Part shown: piece after piece, positions 27,391 to 36,104 of the stretch
Layout: each line of letters begins with the position of its first letter
Position numbering within the stretch: the first letter of the stretch is position 1
Origin: Salinibacterium sp.
GTDB lineage: Bacteria > Actinomycetota > Actinomycetes > Actinomycetales > Microbacteriaceae
Direction: 5' to 3'
NCBI GenBank assembly: GCA_015234465.1
Contig: JADGNA010000021.1
Coordinates: 16,409-80,408, forward strand
DNA length: 64,000 nt
Made by a program: the position numbers and the translations under genes
The notes under the pieces: generated by a model
Seen by the model: the letters and a program-made list of their open reading frames with translations, nothing else
The model's database searches: none
What the model was told of the DNA's origin: nothing

Positions 27391-28249
27391 ACGGCCCGGC
27401 GCCGGCGCGCTGCGCCACCAGCAGGCCCGCGAGCATGAGCGCGCCGCCGAGCAGTTCCGCCGTGTTGGGAACCTCCCCGAGCAACAACCACGCCGCAACG
27501 ATGCCGACGACGGGCACGAGCAGGATCCACGGGACAACCGACGCCGCCGGATGCCGCGACAGCAGCGAATTGAAGATTCCGTAGGCGACGAGGCTCGCGA
27601 TGACGGCCGTGTAGAGGGTCGCGAGGATGGCCTCCAGCCCGAGCCCTGACAGCGCCGTCGCAACCTCCTGCGGCCCCTCGATCAGGAGCGAGAGCGCGAA
27701 GAGCGGCACGGGCACGACCACCGCCGACCACACCGTCAACGACAAACCGCCCTTGGCGCCGGATGCCCGCGAGATGACATTGCCGACACCCCACGAGAGG
27801 GCCGCACCAATGCAGAGCAGGAAGGCGAGGAGCGGAACCTGTGCGTCACGCCCGAACGCCACGACGGCAAGCCCGAGCGAACCGATCAGCGCGCCCGCGA
27901 GCTGGGCCGGACGCGGGATCTCGCGGAGTGCCCCCGCGGCGATCAGCATCGTGAAGACCACCTGCGCCTGCAGCACGAGCGCGGCGAGGCCCGGCGGCAT
28001 ACCCAGGTGCATCGACGAGTAGAGCAAGGCGAACTGGCCGAGCGACATGAACAGCCCCACCCCGACGATGAAACGCCAGGGCACCTGGGGCCGCCGCACG
28101 AAGAAGATCGCGGGCAGCAGCACCACCACGAAACGGATGGCGACGAACAGCAGGGGCGGCACGCCATCCATGCCCCAGTCGATGACGACGAAGTTGAGGC
28201 CCCAGATGAGCGCGACGAGCGCTGCGAGGAGGCGATCGCGGGGCTTCAC
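27371..28249 (-). CDS. EamA/DMT-family transporter
   Basis: 292-residue, ten-helix drug/metabolite transporter made of two EamA repeats. The first helix region ALVALIWGLNFVVIDWGM and the second-repeat AALSWGVGNVISR are typical; similar proteins export amino acids or their derivatives. GTG at 28249 follows AGGATGGGCTG; the longer frame adds an unsupported tail. Confidence 0.85.
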   Translation of the reverse strand: MKPRDRLLAALVALIWGLNFVVIDWGMDGVPPLLFVAIRFVVVLLPAIFFVRRPQVPWRFIVGVGLFMSLGQFALLYSSMHLGMPPGLAALVLQAQVVFTMLIAAGALREIPRPAQLAGALIGSLGLAVVAFGRDAQVPLLAFLLCIGAALSWGVGNVISRASGAKGGLSLTVWSAVVVPVPLFALSLLIEGPQEVATALSGLGLEAILATLYTAVIASLVAYGIFNSLLSRHPAASVVPWILLVPVVGIVAAWLLLGEVPNTAELLGGALMLAGLLVAQRAGAGPFRRVRS

Positions 28250-28295
28250 CAGCCCATCCTGCCGCACGCGAGCGCCCACGGCGCACACATGCAAG

Positions 28296-28326
28296 AAGGG
28301 GGCCCGCCGAAGCGGACCCCCTCCTT
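28296..28326 (-). terminator. terminator after rplA
   Basis: Stem GGGGG-C-CCGC / GCGG-A-CCCCC with CGAA loop, followed on the minus strand by CUUCUU. It separates rplA from the EamA gene. Confidence 0.7.
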
Positions 28327-28339
28327 AAAGAGACAGATG

Positions 28340-29029
28340 TCAGATCGCGTTGACGTCCACGGGGATGCCGGGGCCGAACGTGGTCGTGACCGTCGCCTTG
28401 GTGATGTAGCGGCCCTTTGCCGAGCTCGGCTTGAGGCGCACAACCTCGTCGAGGGCGGAGCGCAGGTTCTCCTGCAGCTTCTCGGTGTCGAACGACGCCT
28501 TGCCCACGATGAAGTGCACGTTGGCGTGCTTGTCGACGCGGAACTCGATCTTGCCGCCCTTGATCTCGGTGACAGCCTTCGCCGTGTCGGGCGTGACCGT
28601 GCCGGTCTTGGGGTTCGGCATGAGGCCACGGGGTCCGAGGACCTTACCGAGGCGACCGACCTTGCCCATGAACTCGGGGGTCGAGACGGCCGAGTCGAAG
28701 TCGGTCCATCCGCCGGCCACGCGCTCGATGAGCTCGTCGCCACCGACCTCGTCGGCGCCAGCGGCGATGGCCGCCTCAGCCGCGGGGCCCGTCGCGAAGA
28801 CGACCACGCGGGCCGTCTTGCCGGTGCCGTGGGGCAGGTTCACGGTGCCGCGAACCATCTGGTCGGCCTTACGCGGGTCGACGTTGAGCTTGAGCGCGAC
28901 CTCAACGGTCGAGTCGAACTTCTTCGAGCCAGTCTCGCGGGCAAGGGCGACGGCGTCGGCCGGCGCGTAGAACTTGCCCTCTTCGATCTTCTCTGCTGCG
29001 GCCCGGTAGGCCTTGGACTTGGTTGCCAT
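28340..29029 (-). CDS. rplA: 50S ribosomal protein L1
   Basis: 229 residues. [15 protein letters not shown] at the N-terminus, rRNA-binding [15 protein letters not shown] and the C-terminal [11 protein letters not shown] are family hallmarks. The ATG follows CTAGGAGAACAAGC; a 25-codon longer frame is rejected. Component of the L1 stalk. Co-oriented with rplK. Confidence 0.98.
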   Translation of the reverse strand: MATKSKAYRAAAEKIEEGKFYAPADAVALARETGSKKFDSTVEVALKLNVDPRKADQMVRGTVNLPHGTGKTARVVVFATGPAAEAAIAAGADEVGGDELIERVAGGWTDFDSAVSTPEFMGKVGRLGKVLGPRGLMPNPKTGTVTPDTAKAVTEIKGGKIEFRVDKHANVHFIVGKASFDTEKLQENLRSALDEVVRLKPSSAKGRYITKATVTTTFGPGIPVDVNAI

Positions 29030-29118
29030 GCTTGTTCTCCTAGGAATGAGTTCGTGGGTAGCGAGCCAGGCGGGCTCTTCCACTGCGGCGACCGTGGTCG
29101 CCAAAAGACTGTGGTGAC

Positions 29119-29550
29119 TTACGCGTCGATCGTGATGCCCATCGAGCGCGCGGTGCCCTCGATGATCTTCGATGCGGCGTCGATGTCGTTCGCGTTGAGG
29201 TCAGCCATCTTCTGCTCGGCGATCGCACGAACCTGGTCCTTGCTGAGCTTGCCCACCTTGGAGGTGTGGGGCGTGCCCGAACCCTTGCCAACGCCAGCAG
29301 CCTTCTTGATGAGCTCGGCGGCGGGCGGGGTCTTCAGGATGAACGTGAACGAGCGGTCCTCGTACACCGTGATCTCGACGGGGATGACGTTGCCGCGCTG
29401 CGACTCCGTCGCGGCGTTGTACGCCTTGCAGAACTCCATGATGTTGACGCCGTGCTGACCGAGCGCCGGGCCGATGGGCGGGGCGGGGTTGGCGGCGCCG
29501 GCCTGGATCTGCAGCTTGATCAGACCCGTGACCTTCTTCTTCGGTGCCAT
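29119..29550 (-). CDS. rplK: 50S ribosomal protein L11
   Basis: 143 residues. [22 protein letters not shown] is the conserved N-terminal segment with its proline pair that contacts factors; C-terminal RNA-binding [11 protein letters not shown] follows GAAGGAAACA. Upstream neighbour nusG, downstream rplA, the standard order. Confidence 0.98.
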   Translation of the reverse strand: MAPKKKVTGLIKLQIQAGAANPAPPIGPALGQHGVNIMEFCKAYNAATESQRGNVIPVEITVYEDRSFTFILKTPPAAELIKKAAGVGKGSGTPHTSKVGKLSKDQVRAIAEQKMADLNANDIDAASKIIEGTARSMGITIDA

Positions 29551-29637
29551 TGTTTCCTTCTTTCGTGTTCGAGCATCCGTGAACCGGATGTTCTTCCGCC
29601 TGCTCGGCCTATCCGAGCCGCGGTGGACTGTGGAGTG

Positions 29638-30456
29638 TTAGAGCTTGGTGACCTGGTCGAAGCTGAGCTCGACGGGGGTCTCGCGCTCGAAGAGCGACAC
29701 GAGCACCGTGAGCTTGCCACTCTCGGGCTTGATCTCGCTGATCGAACCGGGCAGGCCCGCGAACGAGCCCTCCTTGATCGTGATGGTCTCGCCGATCTCG
29801 AAGTCGACTTCCTGCGGGATGCTGCGCTGCACGGCCTTGCCGCCCTTCGCACCAGCCTTCGCGGGAGCCTCGACGACCTGCACGAGGCTCTTCAGCATGT
29901 TGAAGGCCTCCTCGAAGCGCAGCGGCGTCGGGTTGTGGGCGTTGCCCACGAAGCCCGTCACGCCGGGGGTGTGGCGAACGACCGACCAGCTGTCCTCGTT
30001 GAGGTCCATGCGCACGAGCACGTAGCTGGGGATGCGCACGCGAGTGACGAGCTTGCGCTGGCCGTTCTTGATCTCGACGACGTCTTCCATCGGCACCTCG
30101 ACCTGGAAGATGTAGTCCTCCATGGTCATCGACACGCGACGGTTCTCGATGTTCTGCTTGACGCGCTTCTCGAATCCCGCGTAGGAGTGCACGACGTACC
30201 ACTTGCCCGGGAGGGAACGCAGCTCGGCGCGGAACTCCTCGTAGGGGTCGACCTCGGCCTCTTCGGCTTCTTCGGTCTCTTCAGCGGCGTCGGCGGGAGC
30301 CTCGTCGGCTGCAGCCTCGTCGCCGGGGGTCTCGTTCTCGGCGGCAGGGGCCTGCGCGTCGAGCGCGGCCTCGAGGGCCGACGCGGCGTCGGACTCGTCG
30401 ACAGCGAACTCCCTCATGGAGGAGTGCTCGATCTCGTCGCGTTCTGTGTCAGACAC
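29638..30456 (-). CDS. nusG: transcription elongation/antitermination factor NusG
   Basis: 272 residues. A long acidic Ala/Glu/Asp-rich N-terminal extension (about 1-80), common in actinobacteria, precedes the NGN domain (KWYVVHSYAGFEKRVKQNIE) and the C-terminal KOW domain (GETITIKEGSFAGLPGSI) that contacts S10/Rho. It modulates RNA polymerase pausing. GTG start. Between secE and rplK as usual. Confidence 0.97.
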   Translation of the reverse strand: MSDTERDEIEHSSMREFAVDESDAASALEAALDAQAPAAENETPGDEAAADEAPADAAEETEEAEEAEVDPYEEFRAELRSLPGKWYVVHSYAGFEKRVKQNIENRRVSMTMEDYIFQVEVPMEDVVEIKNGQRKLVTRVRIPSYVLVRMDLNEDSWSVVRHTPGVTGFVGNAHNPTPLRFEEAFNMLKSLVQVVEAPAKAGAKGGKAVQRSIPQEVDFEIGETITIKEGSFAGLPGSISEIKPESGKLTVLVSLFERETPVELSFDQVTKL

Positions 30457-30519
30457 TGATTCTCATTCCGTTGTTCTCAGGCGATCCGGCAGCACGTGCC
30501 GGCGAGGAGGGCGATGGCG

Positions 30520-30798
30520 TCAGCCGACGGGTCCGTTGCCGAAGACATACGCGACGACGAATCCGAAGAGAAGGTCGAGGCCGGAGACGAGCGCCATCAT
30601 GATGACGACGAAGACCAGCACGACAGCCGTGTAGCTGATGAGCTCCTTGCGGGTCGGGGTGACGACCTTCTTGAGCTCCGCGATCACCTGGCGCAGGAAC
30701 AGCGCAAGGCGACCAAAGGGGCCGCGACGGGTCGCGCGCTCCGCCTTGGCGCTGGCGACGACATCCTCACTCGGGTCGTCGGTCACGTTTCTCGCCAC
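30520..30798 (-). CDS. secE: preprotein translocase subunit SecE
   Basis: 92 residues. The conserved amphipathic segment FLRQVIAELKKVVTPTRKEL is followed by one membrane helix (about 55-85). Part of the SecYEG channel. GTG start. Directly upstream of nusG, downstream of tRNA-Trp. Confidence 0.95.
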   Translation of the reverse strand: MARNVTDDPSEDVVASAKAERATRRGPFGRLALFLRQVIAELKKVVTPTRKELISYTAVVLVFVVIMMALVSGLDLLFGFVVAYVFGNGPVG

Positions 30799-30855
30799 AG
30801 CTGATTACCTTCCGGACATGGACCGAACGGCCATCGGGCCGTCGGCAGGTGCCTG

Positions 30856-30877
30856 CCAGCGCACACGTGTGCGCTGG
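30856..30877. repeat. 22-bp perfect palindrome between tRNA-Trp and secE
   Basis: Arms CCAGCGCACAC and its complement meet without a loop. It lies 9 bp past the tRNA 3' end and is followed at once by a GGCAGG-TG-CCTGCC hairpin (30844-30857). It could be an RNA-processing or termination signal, or a DNA operator for secE. Confidence 0.6.
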
Positions 30878-30885
30878 TCACGCTG

Positions 30886-30958
30886 CAGGGCGGACAGGAC
30901 TCGAACCTGCAACCTGCGGTTTTGGAGACCGCTGCTCTACCAATTGAGCCACCGCCCT
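30886..30958 (-). tRNA. tRNA-Trp (anticodon CCA)
   Basis: 73-base cloverleaf on the minus strand. Acceptor stem AGGGCGG pairs with CCGCCCT, discriminator G; the anticodon stem-loop contains CTCCAAA with anticodon CCA; T-arm contains GGTTCGAGTCC. The 3' CCA is not encoded. The position upstream of secE-nusG is conserved in actinobacteria. A -10-like TAGCTT lies upstream at 30977-30982. Confidence 0.95.
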
Positions 30959-31152
30959 TCGGTGTGTGAACACACCAAGCTATCCTGCAGATCCGTTCGG
31001 GATGAGCGCCTCAAATGGGCATAGAAAAGCTTGGTGGATTTCAACCACCACGCTCCAGTGTAGGTCACGCCCACAGGGCTGTAAAGTTGAGCGCCCCGCG
31101 GCGGCCATCGTGGTGCCGGTGAAATAACCAGCCTGCCCGAAACACCTTCCAC

Positions 31153-31158
31153 TAGCCT
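31153..31158 (+). promoter_or_regulatory. -10 box of a leaderless transcript for the aminotransferase
   Basis: TAGCCT ends 6 bases before the GTG at 31165, so transcription should begin at or next to the start codon. No separate Shine-Dalgarno sequence is needed. The rest of the 206-bp gap from the tRNA shows no gene. Confidence 0.5.
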
Positions 31159-31164
31159 GAGAGG

Positions 31165-32367
31165 GTGACTGAACTCCCCAGCATCTCCCGCCGAATCGCC
31201 GCCATCGCAGAGTCCGCAACGCTCAAGGTCGACACCAAGGCCAAAGCACTGCAGGCCGAGGGCAGACCCGTCATCAGCTACGCGGCGGGTGAGCCCGACT
31301 TCAGCACTCCGCAGCACGTCGTGGAGGCAGCATCCGCCGCCGTGCTCGACCCCAAGAACTACCGCTACACGCCCGCCGCCGGCCTGCCCGCGCTGCGTGA
31401 GGCGATCGCCGAGAAGACCCGCCGCGACAGCGGGCTCGAGGTCGCCCCCAGCCAGGTCATCGTCACGAACGGCGGCAAGCAGGGCGTCTACCAGGCCTTC
31501 GCGACCGTCATCAGCGAGGGCGACGAGGTGCTTCTGCCCGCGCCCTACTGGACGACCTACCCCGAGGTGACGAAGCTCGCGGGCGGCGTGCCCGTCGAGG
31601 TCTTTGCGGGTTCGGAGCAGGAATACAAGGTCACGGTCGAGCAGCTCGAAGCCGCCCGCACCGAACGCACCAAGGTGCTGCTCTTCGTTTCACCCTCCAA
31701 CCCCACCGGCGCCGTCTACACGCGCGAGGAGACGAAGGCCATCGGTGAGTGGGCCCTCGAGCACGGGCTCTGGGTCATCACCGACGAGATCTACCAAAAC
31801 CTCGTCTACGACGGCTCGGCCCACGCCCCCTCCATCGTCGAGGTCGTGCCCGAGCTCGCCGAACAGACGATCCTCGTCAACGGCGTCGCCAAGAGCTACG
31901 CCATGACCGGATGGCGCCTCGGCTGGATGGTCGGCCCGGCCCGCGCGATCAAGGCGGCAGGCAACCTGCAGTCGCACCTCTCGTCGAACGTGTCGAACAT
32001 CTCGCAGCACGCCGCGATTGCGGCCCTCACCGGCCCGCAGGACGACGTGCTCGCGATGCGCGACGCCTTCGACCGCCGCCGCCAGCTCATCGTCGCCGAG
32101 CTCAACAAGATCCCCGGCGTCGTCACGCCGACCCCGCAGGGCGCCTTCTACGTCTACCCGGATGTCACGGGGCTGCTGAACCGCGAATGGGGCGGCGTGA
32201 CCCCCACGACCTCCCTCGAGCTCGCCGACCTCATCCTCGAGCAGGCCGAGGTCGCTGTCGTGCCCGGCGAGGCCTTCGGCCCGAGCGGCTACGTGCGCCT
32301 CTCCTACGCGCTCGGCGACGAACCGCTCCTCGAGGGCGTGCAGCGCCTGCAGCGCCTCTTCAGCTAG
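31165..32367 (+). CDS. pyridoxal-phosphate aminotransferase (aspartate/aromatic class I)
   Basis: 400 residues of fold-type I aminotransferases, subgroup Ib. PLP-contact motifs: NGGKQGVYQ near 103-111, [22 protein letters not shown] and the Schiff-base lysine in [15 protein letters not shown]. Likely transfers the amino group between aspartate (or aromatic amino acids) and 2-oxoglutarate. GTG start of a probable leaderless message. The stop codon overlaps the convergent lysG stop through the shared CTAG. Confidence 0.9.
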   Translation: MTELPSISRRIAAIAESATLKVDTKAKALQAEGRPVISYAAGEPDFSTPQHVVEAASAAVLDPKNYRYTPAAGLPALREAIAEKTRRDSGLEVAPSQVIVTNGGKQGVYQAFATVISEGDEVLLPAPYWTTYPEVTKLAGGVPVEVFAGSEQEYKVTVEQLEAARTERTKVLLFVSPSNPTGAVYTREETKAIGEWALEHGLWVITDEIYQNLVYDGSAHAPSIVEVVPELAEQTILVNGVAKSYAMTGWRLGWMVGPARAIKAAGNLQSHLSSNVSNISQHAAIAALTGPQDDVLAMRDAFDRRRQLIVAELNKIPGVVTPTPQGAFYVYPDVTGLLNREWGGVTPTTSLELADLILEQAEVAVVPGEAFGPSGYVRLSYALGDEPLLEGVQRLQRLFS

Positions 32368-33242
32368 GTGAGCGCGACCGTGCGTGCTGCGCGGGCCACC
32401 GCATCCGACACCGCCTGCAGCAGGGGTGACCTCAGGTTCCACTGCTGCCAGTAGAGCGGCACGTCGAGCGGGCGCTCGGGCGTAAGTTCGACCAGGTCGG
32501 TGCCGCGCGTCTGCTCCGCGGGGAGCATGGCCCAGCCGAGGCCGAGCCGCACGTCCGCCGCGAACTCGGTCGACGCGGGCACGTAGTGGATGGGCGGGGT
32601 CGACCGCACGCGCAACGACCTGAGGAACGCAGCCTGCATGTCGTCGCGACGGTCGAAATCGATGCGGGGAGAGCGGCCCAGGGCGCCCGGGGTGACGCCC
32701 TCAGGCATCCACCGCTCGATGTACTCGGCACTCGCGACCGCCCGGTAGCGCACCGTGCCGAGGGGGGTCACGACGCAGCCGGGCACGCTCGTCGCCTGCG
32801 AGGTCACGGCCGCCATCACCTGCCCGGACTCGAGCAGGCGCGTCGTGTACTCCTCGTCTTCCCGGTGCAGCTCGAAGACGATCGGATGCTCGCGCGCGAC
32901 CTCGGCGAGCGCCGGCAGCAGCCAGGTGGCAAGCGAGTCGGCGTTGACGGCGATGCCGATGGGGGTGAGCCGCTCCCCGTCATCATCGAGCCCGACCTCG
33001 GCAAGCGCCTCATGCTCGAGCAGGGTCGCCTGGCGGGCGAGGCGCACGATCGCGGCGCCGGCATCCGTTGCCCGCACCGGCTTGGAGCGCACAAGCAGCA
33101 CGCGCCCGAGCCGCTGCTCGAGCGCCTTGACCCTCTGGCTCACTGCGGAGGGCGTGATGTGGAGCGCGCGGGCGGCGCCCTCGAGGGTTCCCTCGTCGAC
33201 GACGGCGGCAACGGTCTTCGCGAGGTCGAGTGGGATCTGCAT
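32364..33242 (-). CDS. lysG: LysR-type regulator LysG/ArgP
   Basis: 292 residues. N-terminal winged helix ([21 protein letters not shown]) and a substrate-sensing domain in the ArgP/LysG/IciA group. Known members activate lysE when lysine or arginine accumulates. It is divergently transcribed from lysE across a 70-bp gap that has an inverted repeat. TAGCAT lies 6 bases before the ATG on the minus strand, so the message is probably leaderless. Confidence 0.93.
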   Translation of the reverse strand: MQIPLDLAKTVAAVVDEGTLEGAARALHITPSAVSQRVKALEQRLGRVLLVRSKPVRATDAGAAIVRLARQATLLEHEALAEVGLDDDGERLTPIGIAVNADSLATWLLPALAEVAREHPIVFELHREDEEYTTRLLESGQVMAAVTSQATSVPGCVVTPLGTVRYRAVASAEYIERWMPEGVTPGALGRSPRIDFDRRDDMQAAFLRSLRVRSTPPIHYVPASTEFAADVRLGLGWAMLPAEQTRGTDLVELTPERPLDVPLYWQQWNLRSPLLQAVSDAVARAARTVALT

Positions 33243-33248
33243 GAAGCA

Positions 33249-33306
33249 ATGCTAATGCTGGCTAAGGAACATTAGCTTCCGTGAATATACGGGTCTCCCC
33301 TAGCGT
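33249..33306. promoter_or_regulatory. lysG/lysE divergent promoters and LysG site
   Basis: GCTAATG (33251-33257) and CATTAGC (33270-33276) form a 7-bp inverted repeat with a 12-base spacer, suited to a LysR-type dimer. The lysG -10 TAGCAT (minus, 33249-33254) overlaps the left arm. The lysE -10 TAGCGT (33301-33306) ends 6 bases before the lysE GTG. The layout fits autorepression of lysG and activation of lysE. Confidence 0.7.
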
Positions 33307-33312
33307 GGACGG

Positions 33313-34056
33313 GTGATCTTCCCCGCCACCTTCGACCCGACCCTCGCGATCGCGCTCTCCGGCTTCGTGCTGGGCTTCGGCCTGATCGCCGCAATCGGCG
33401 CCCAGAACGCCTTCATCCTTCGCCAGGGCGTGCGCGGGCAGCACCTCCTCGCCGTGGTGCTCGTGTGCGCGGCATCCGACCTCGTGCTCATCTTCGGCGG
33501 CATCGCCGGGGTGGGCGCCGTGCTCGAGAACGCGCCCTGGGTCGTCACGCTGGTGCGCTGGTTCGGCGTCGCGTTCCTGACGACCTACGGGCTGCTTGCT
33601 GCCAAGCGCGCGTGGCGCCCCTCGGGACAGGGGCTCACGATCGAGGAGCCGGCGCCGAGCGCGGTGGACGCGGAAGTGGCATCCGAGGCTTCCCCAGCGT
33701 CGGGCGGTGGCGGCACGGCGACCCTCACCGTGCCTGTCGTCGAGACGCGGACGGCGACGCGCAGCACCCTCGCGACGGCCGTGCTGACGGCGCTCGCCTT
33801 CACCTGGCTGAACCCGCACGCCTACCTCGACGCCGTCGTCGTGCTCGGCTCGGTCGCGAACACGCACGGCGACCCGGCACGCTGGATCTTCGGCGCGGGC
33901 GCGATCCTCGCGAGTTTCGCCTGGTTCACGCTCATCGGCTTCGGGGCCAAGCTTCTGTCGAAGAAGCTCGCATCGCCCAAGGCCTGGCGCATCCTCGACG
34001 CCTCGATCGCCGTCATCATGCTGACGCTCGCGGCATCCCTCGCCTTCTCCCACTAG
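33313..34056 (+). CDS. lysE: lysine/arginine exporter LysE
   Basis: 247-residue membrane exporter of basic amino acids. Conserved start GFVLGFGLIAAIGAQNAFILRQG and later FTWLNPHAYLDAVVVLG. Six hydrophobic segments, with a cytoplasmic loop of about 45 residues between the third and fourth that is longer and more Ala/Ser/Gly-rich than in classic LysE. GTG start, leaderless. Its regulator lysG is divergent. Confidence 0.93.
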   Translation: MIFPATFDPTLAIALSGFVLGFGLIAAIGAQNAFILRQGVRGQHLLAVVLVCAASDLVLIFGGIAGVGAVLENAPWVVTLVRWFGVAFLTTYGLLAAKRAWRPSGQGLTIEEPAPSAVDAEVASEASPASGGGGTATLTVPVVETRTATRSTLATAVLTALAFTWLNPHAYLDAVVVLGSVANTHGDPARWIFGAGAILASFAWFTLIGFGAKLLSKKLASPKAWRILDASIAVIMLTLAASLAFSH

Positions 34057-34065
34057 CGAGCCGCC

Positions 34066-34128
34066 CTTTCACAATTCAGGAGCGTGAGCTGGGACTCCTG
34101 AATTGGGAAAGCAAAGTCCTGAGTTGGG
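34066..34128. repeat. dispersed intergenic palindromic repeat, copy A
   Basis: Arms 34066-34082 and 34095-34111 pair over 17 bp with one mismatch (core AATTCAGGAG). A third half-site TCCTGAGTTGGGC follows at 34117-34129. It lies between convergent lysE and the LuxR-type regulator gene. It shares TTCCCAAYTCAGGAG with the copy at 59903 and part of it with the copy at 62907. It may also act as a terminator. Confidence 0.7.
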
Positions 34129-34141
34129 CAGGCAGGCGGGG

Positions 34142-34789
34142 CTAGAGGAGCTTGCGCTCGAGCGCCCAGGCGGTGAGCTCGTGCCGGGACGAGAGCTGCA
34201 GTTTGCGCAGCACGGCGGAGACGTGCGTCTCGACGGTCTTGATGGAGATGAAGAGCTCCGTCGCGACCTCCTTGTAGGCGTAGCCGCGCGCGATGAGCCG
34301 CATGACCTCACGCTCACGGGCGGACAGCCGGTCGAGCTCGTCGTCGGCCACGGCCTGCTCACCCGCGGCCGCCCCGAAAGCGTCGAGCACGAAGCCCGCG
34401 AGGCGCGGCGAGAAGACCGCGTCGCCGCTCGCGACGGTGCGGATGGCCGAGTTCACATCATCGGCAGAGCTGCCCTTCGTGATGTAGCCGCGGGCGCCCG
34501 CGCGGATCACGCCGACGACGTCCTCGGCCGAGTCGGAGACGCTGAGAGCAAGGAAGCGCACCGAGTCGAGGAGTCCGGCACAGCGGCGGATGACCTCCGC
34601 CCCGCCGCCACCCGCGCCGCCCGGCAGGTGCACGTCGAGCAGTACGACCTCGGGCCGATGCTCCGTGACCGCGGCGACGGCGGCATCGACGTCCGCTGCC
34701 TCCGAGAGCACCTCGACCGCGGCATCGAGCGACGCCTTGAGGCCCGACCGGAAGATCGAATGGTCGTCGACGATCACGACTCTTGTCAT
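34142..34789 (-). CDS. NarL/LuxR-family response regulator
   Basis: 215 residues. Receiver: VVIVDDHSIFRSGL, phosphoacceptor Asp in VVLLDVHLPGG, Lys in GYITKGSS. C-terminal LuxR helix-turn-helix: LSAREREVMRLIARGYAYKE and SIKTVETHVSAVLRK. ATG at 34789 follows GGAGAAACC. Pairs with the PspC-containing kinase 40 bp upstream. In LiaFSR-type systems such regulators control envelope-stress genes. Confidence 0.94.
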   Translation of the reverse strand: MTRVVIVDDHSIFRSGLKASLDAAVEVLSEAADVDAAVAAVTEHRPEVVLLDVHLPGGAGGGGAEVIRRCAGLLDSVRFLALSVSDSAEDVVGVIRAGARGYITKGSSADDVNSAIRTVASGDAVFSPRLAGFVLDAFGAAAGEQAVADDELDRLSAREREVMRLIARGYAYKEVATELFISIKTVETHVSAVLRKLQLSSRHELTAWALERKLL

Positions 34790-34829
34790 GGTTTCTCCAC
34801 TCACGGTTCGAGGGCTCAGAGTTGCGAGC

Positions 34830-35990
34830 TCACAGGTCGAGGTGCAGGTGCACCTCGGTGCCGACACCGCCCGCGCCGCGCTGCACGGTCGCGGTGCCGC
34901 CGGCCCGCTGCATCCTGCCGATGATCGACTCTCTCACGCCGAGGCGGTCGGCGGGCAGTGCGTCGAGGTCGATGCCGGCTCCGCGGTCGCGCACGAAGAC
35001 GTCGACGGCGGATGTCGCGGCCTCGACGTACACGGAGACCTCGCCTCCACCGTGCCGCGCGGCGTTGAGCATCGCCTCGCGCGCCGCCGCGACGAGCGAG
35101 GGATGCGCTGGCACCGACTCCCCCACCGTGACGACGTCGATGCGCGCGGGGTACTCGACCTCGATCGTGGCGGCATCCTCGCTCAGTTCGCTCACGAGGT
35201 CGGCGCCCGGGGCGCCATCGCCCGCGAAGAGCCATTCGCGCAGCTCGCGCTCCTGCGCCCTGGCGATGCGGGCGACATCACTCGAGGCGCCCGCGCGGTT
35301 CTGGATCAGCGCGAGGGTCTGCAGCACCGAGTCGTGGAGGTGCGCCGCGATCTCGGCGCGCTGTTCCTCGCGGATGCGGCCGGAGCGTTCCCGCATGAGC
35401 TCATTCCAGAGGCGCACGATGAAGGGCGCGACCGCTACGGCGAGGCCGAGCACCATCATGCCGACCGCGACGACGGCCGTCATGGCCTCGGGCCGCCAGT
35501 CGTTCGAGGCGAGGAGCAGGAGCCCGGTCGCGAGCAGCACGGTCGCACCCGCGCTGCGGATGATGAGGCGGTAGCGCGGTGAGCGGTCGGGGTCGTGCTC
35601 GTCGAGGGCGAGGCTCCAGACGACAGCACCGCCCGTGAGCGCGAGGCTCAGGCTGACGGCGGTCGATGCGGACCCCTCGACGTTGGCCTGCACGATGGCG
35701 GCGATCGCCGCGACGGCGCCCAGCACAAGGAGGATGGCGGCGATCGGTGCGCGCCTGCGCGGGGTCTCCTCCGCATCCCCCGTTTCCCCTGGGGCGAGGG
35801 GAACGAGCGCCCACAGCCAGCCGTAGAAGAGGATGCCCGCCCCGCCGAGCAGCGAGGCCACGACGAGGAGCAGGCGAACCCGGCGCACGGGCCAGCCGAG
35901 GTGCTCGCTGAGCCCGGCGGAGACGCCGCCGATGACGGCGCGACGAGGGCGCACGAGTGGCGGTCGCGCGCTGGTCTCGGTCTGGCTCAC
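34830..35990 (-). CDS. sensor histidine kinase with N-terminal PspC domain
   Basis: 386 residues. PspC domain at about 12-70 (RRAVIGGVSAGLSEHLGWPVRRVRL with helix), further helices to about 215, then HisKA_3 with the phosphorylated His in IAAHLHDSVLQTLALIQNRA and a HATPase with REAMLNAARHGGG and RDRGAGIDLD. GTG at 35990 was chosen because the PspC domain starts soon after. A kinase-encoded PspC domain is characteristic of actinobacteria and suggests membrane-stress sensing. Divergent from another PspC protein gene. Confidence 0.92.
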   Translation of the reverse strand: MSQTETSARPPLVRPRRAVIGGVSAGLSEHLGWPVRRVRLLLVVASLLGGAGILFYGWLWALVPLAPGETGDAEETPRRRAPIAAILLVLGAVAAIAAIVQANVEGSASTAVSLSLALTGGAVVWSLALDEHDPDRSPRYRLIIRSAGATVLLATGLLLLASNDWRPEAMTAVVAVGMMVLGLAVAVAPFIVRLWNELMRERSGRIREEQRAEIAAHLHDSVLQTLALIQNRAGASSDVARIARAQERELREWLFAGDGAPGADLVSELSEDAATIEVEYPARIDVVTVGESVPAHPSLVAAAREAMLNAARHGGGEVSVYVEAATSAVDVFVRDRGAGIDLDALPADRLGVRESIIGRMQRAGGTATVQRGAGGVGTEVHLHLDL

Positions 35991-36068
35991 CCTTGAATCC
36001 AAGCAGAGGTGCGGGGCTTGGAGCGACCCGGATGCCATGAATCAGGGTCCGCTCAGGGACGTCCCCCA

Positions 36069-36080
36069 TGGCCCGGGCCA
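36069..36080. promoter_or_regulatory. palindrome in the divergent PspC promoter region
   Basis: TGGCCCGGGCCA is a perfect 12-bp palindrome in the 114-bp gap between the kinase and the PspC membrane protein. It is a candidate site for the linked response regulator, without direct support. Confidence 0.35.
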
Positions 36081-36104
36081 GGCCATCCCGCCACGATGGG
36101 TGTC

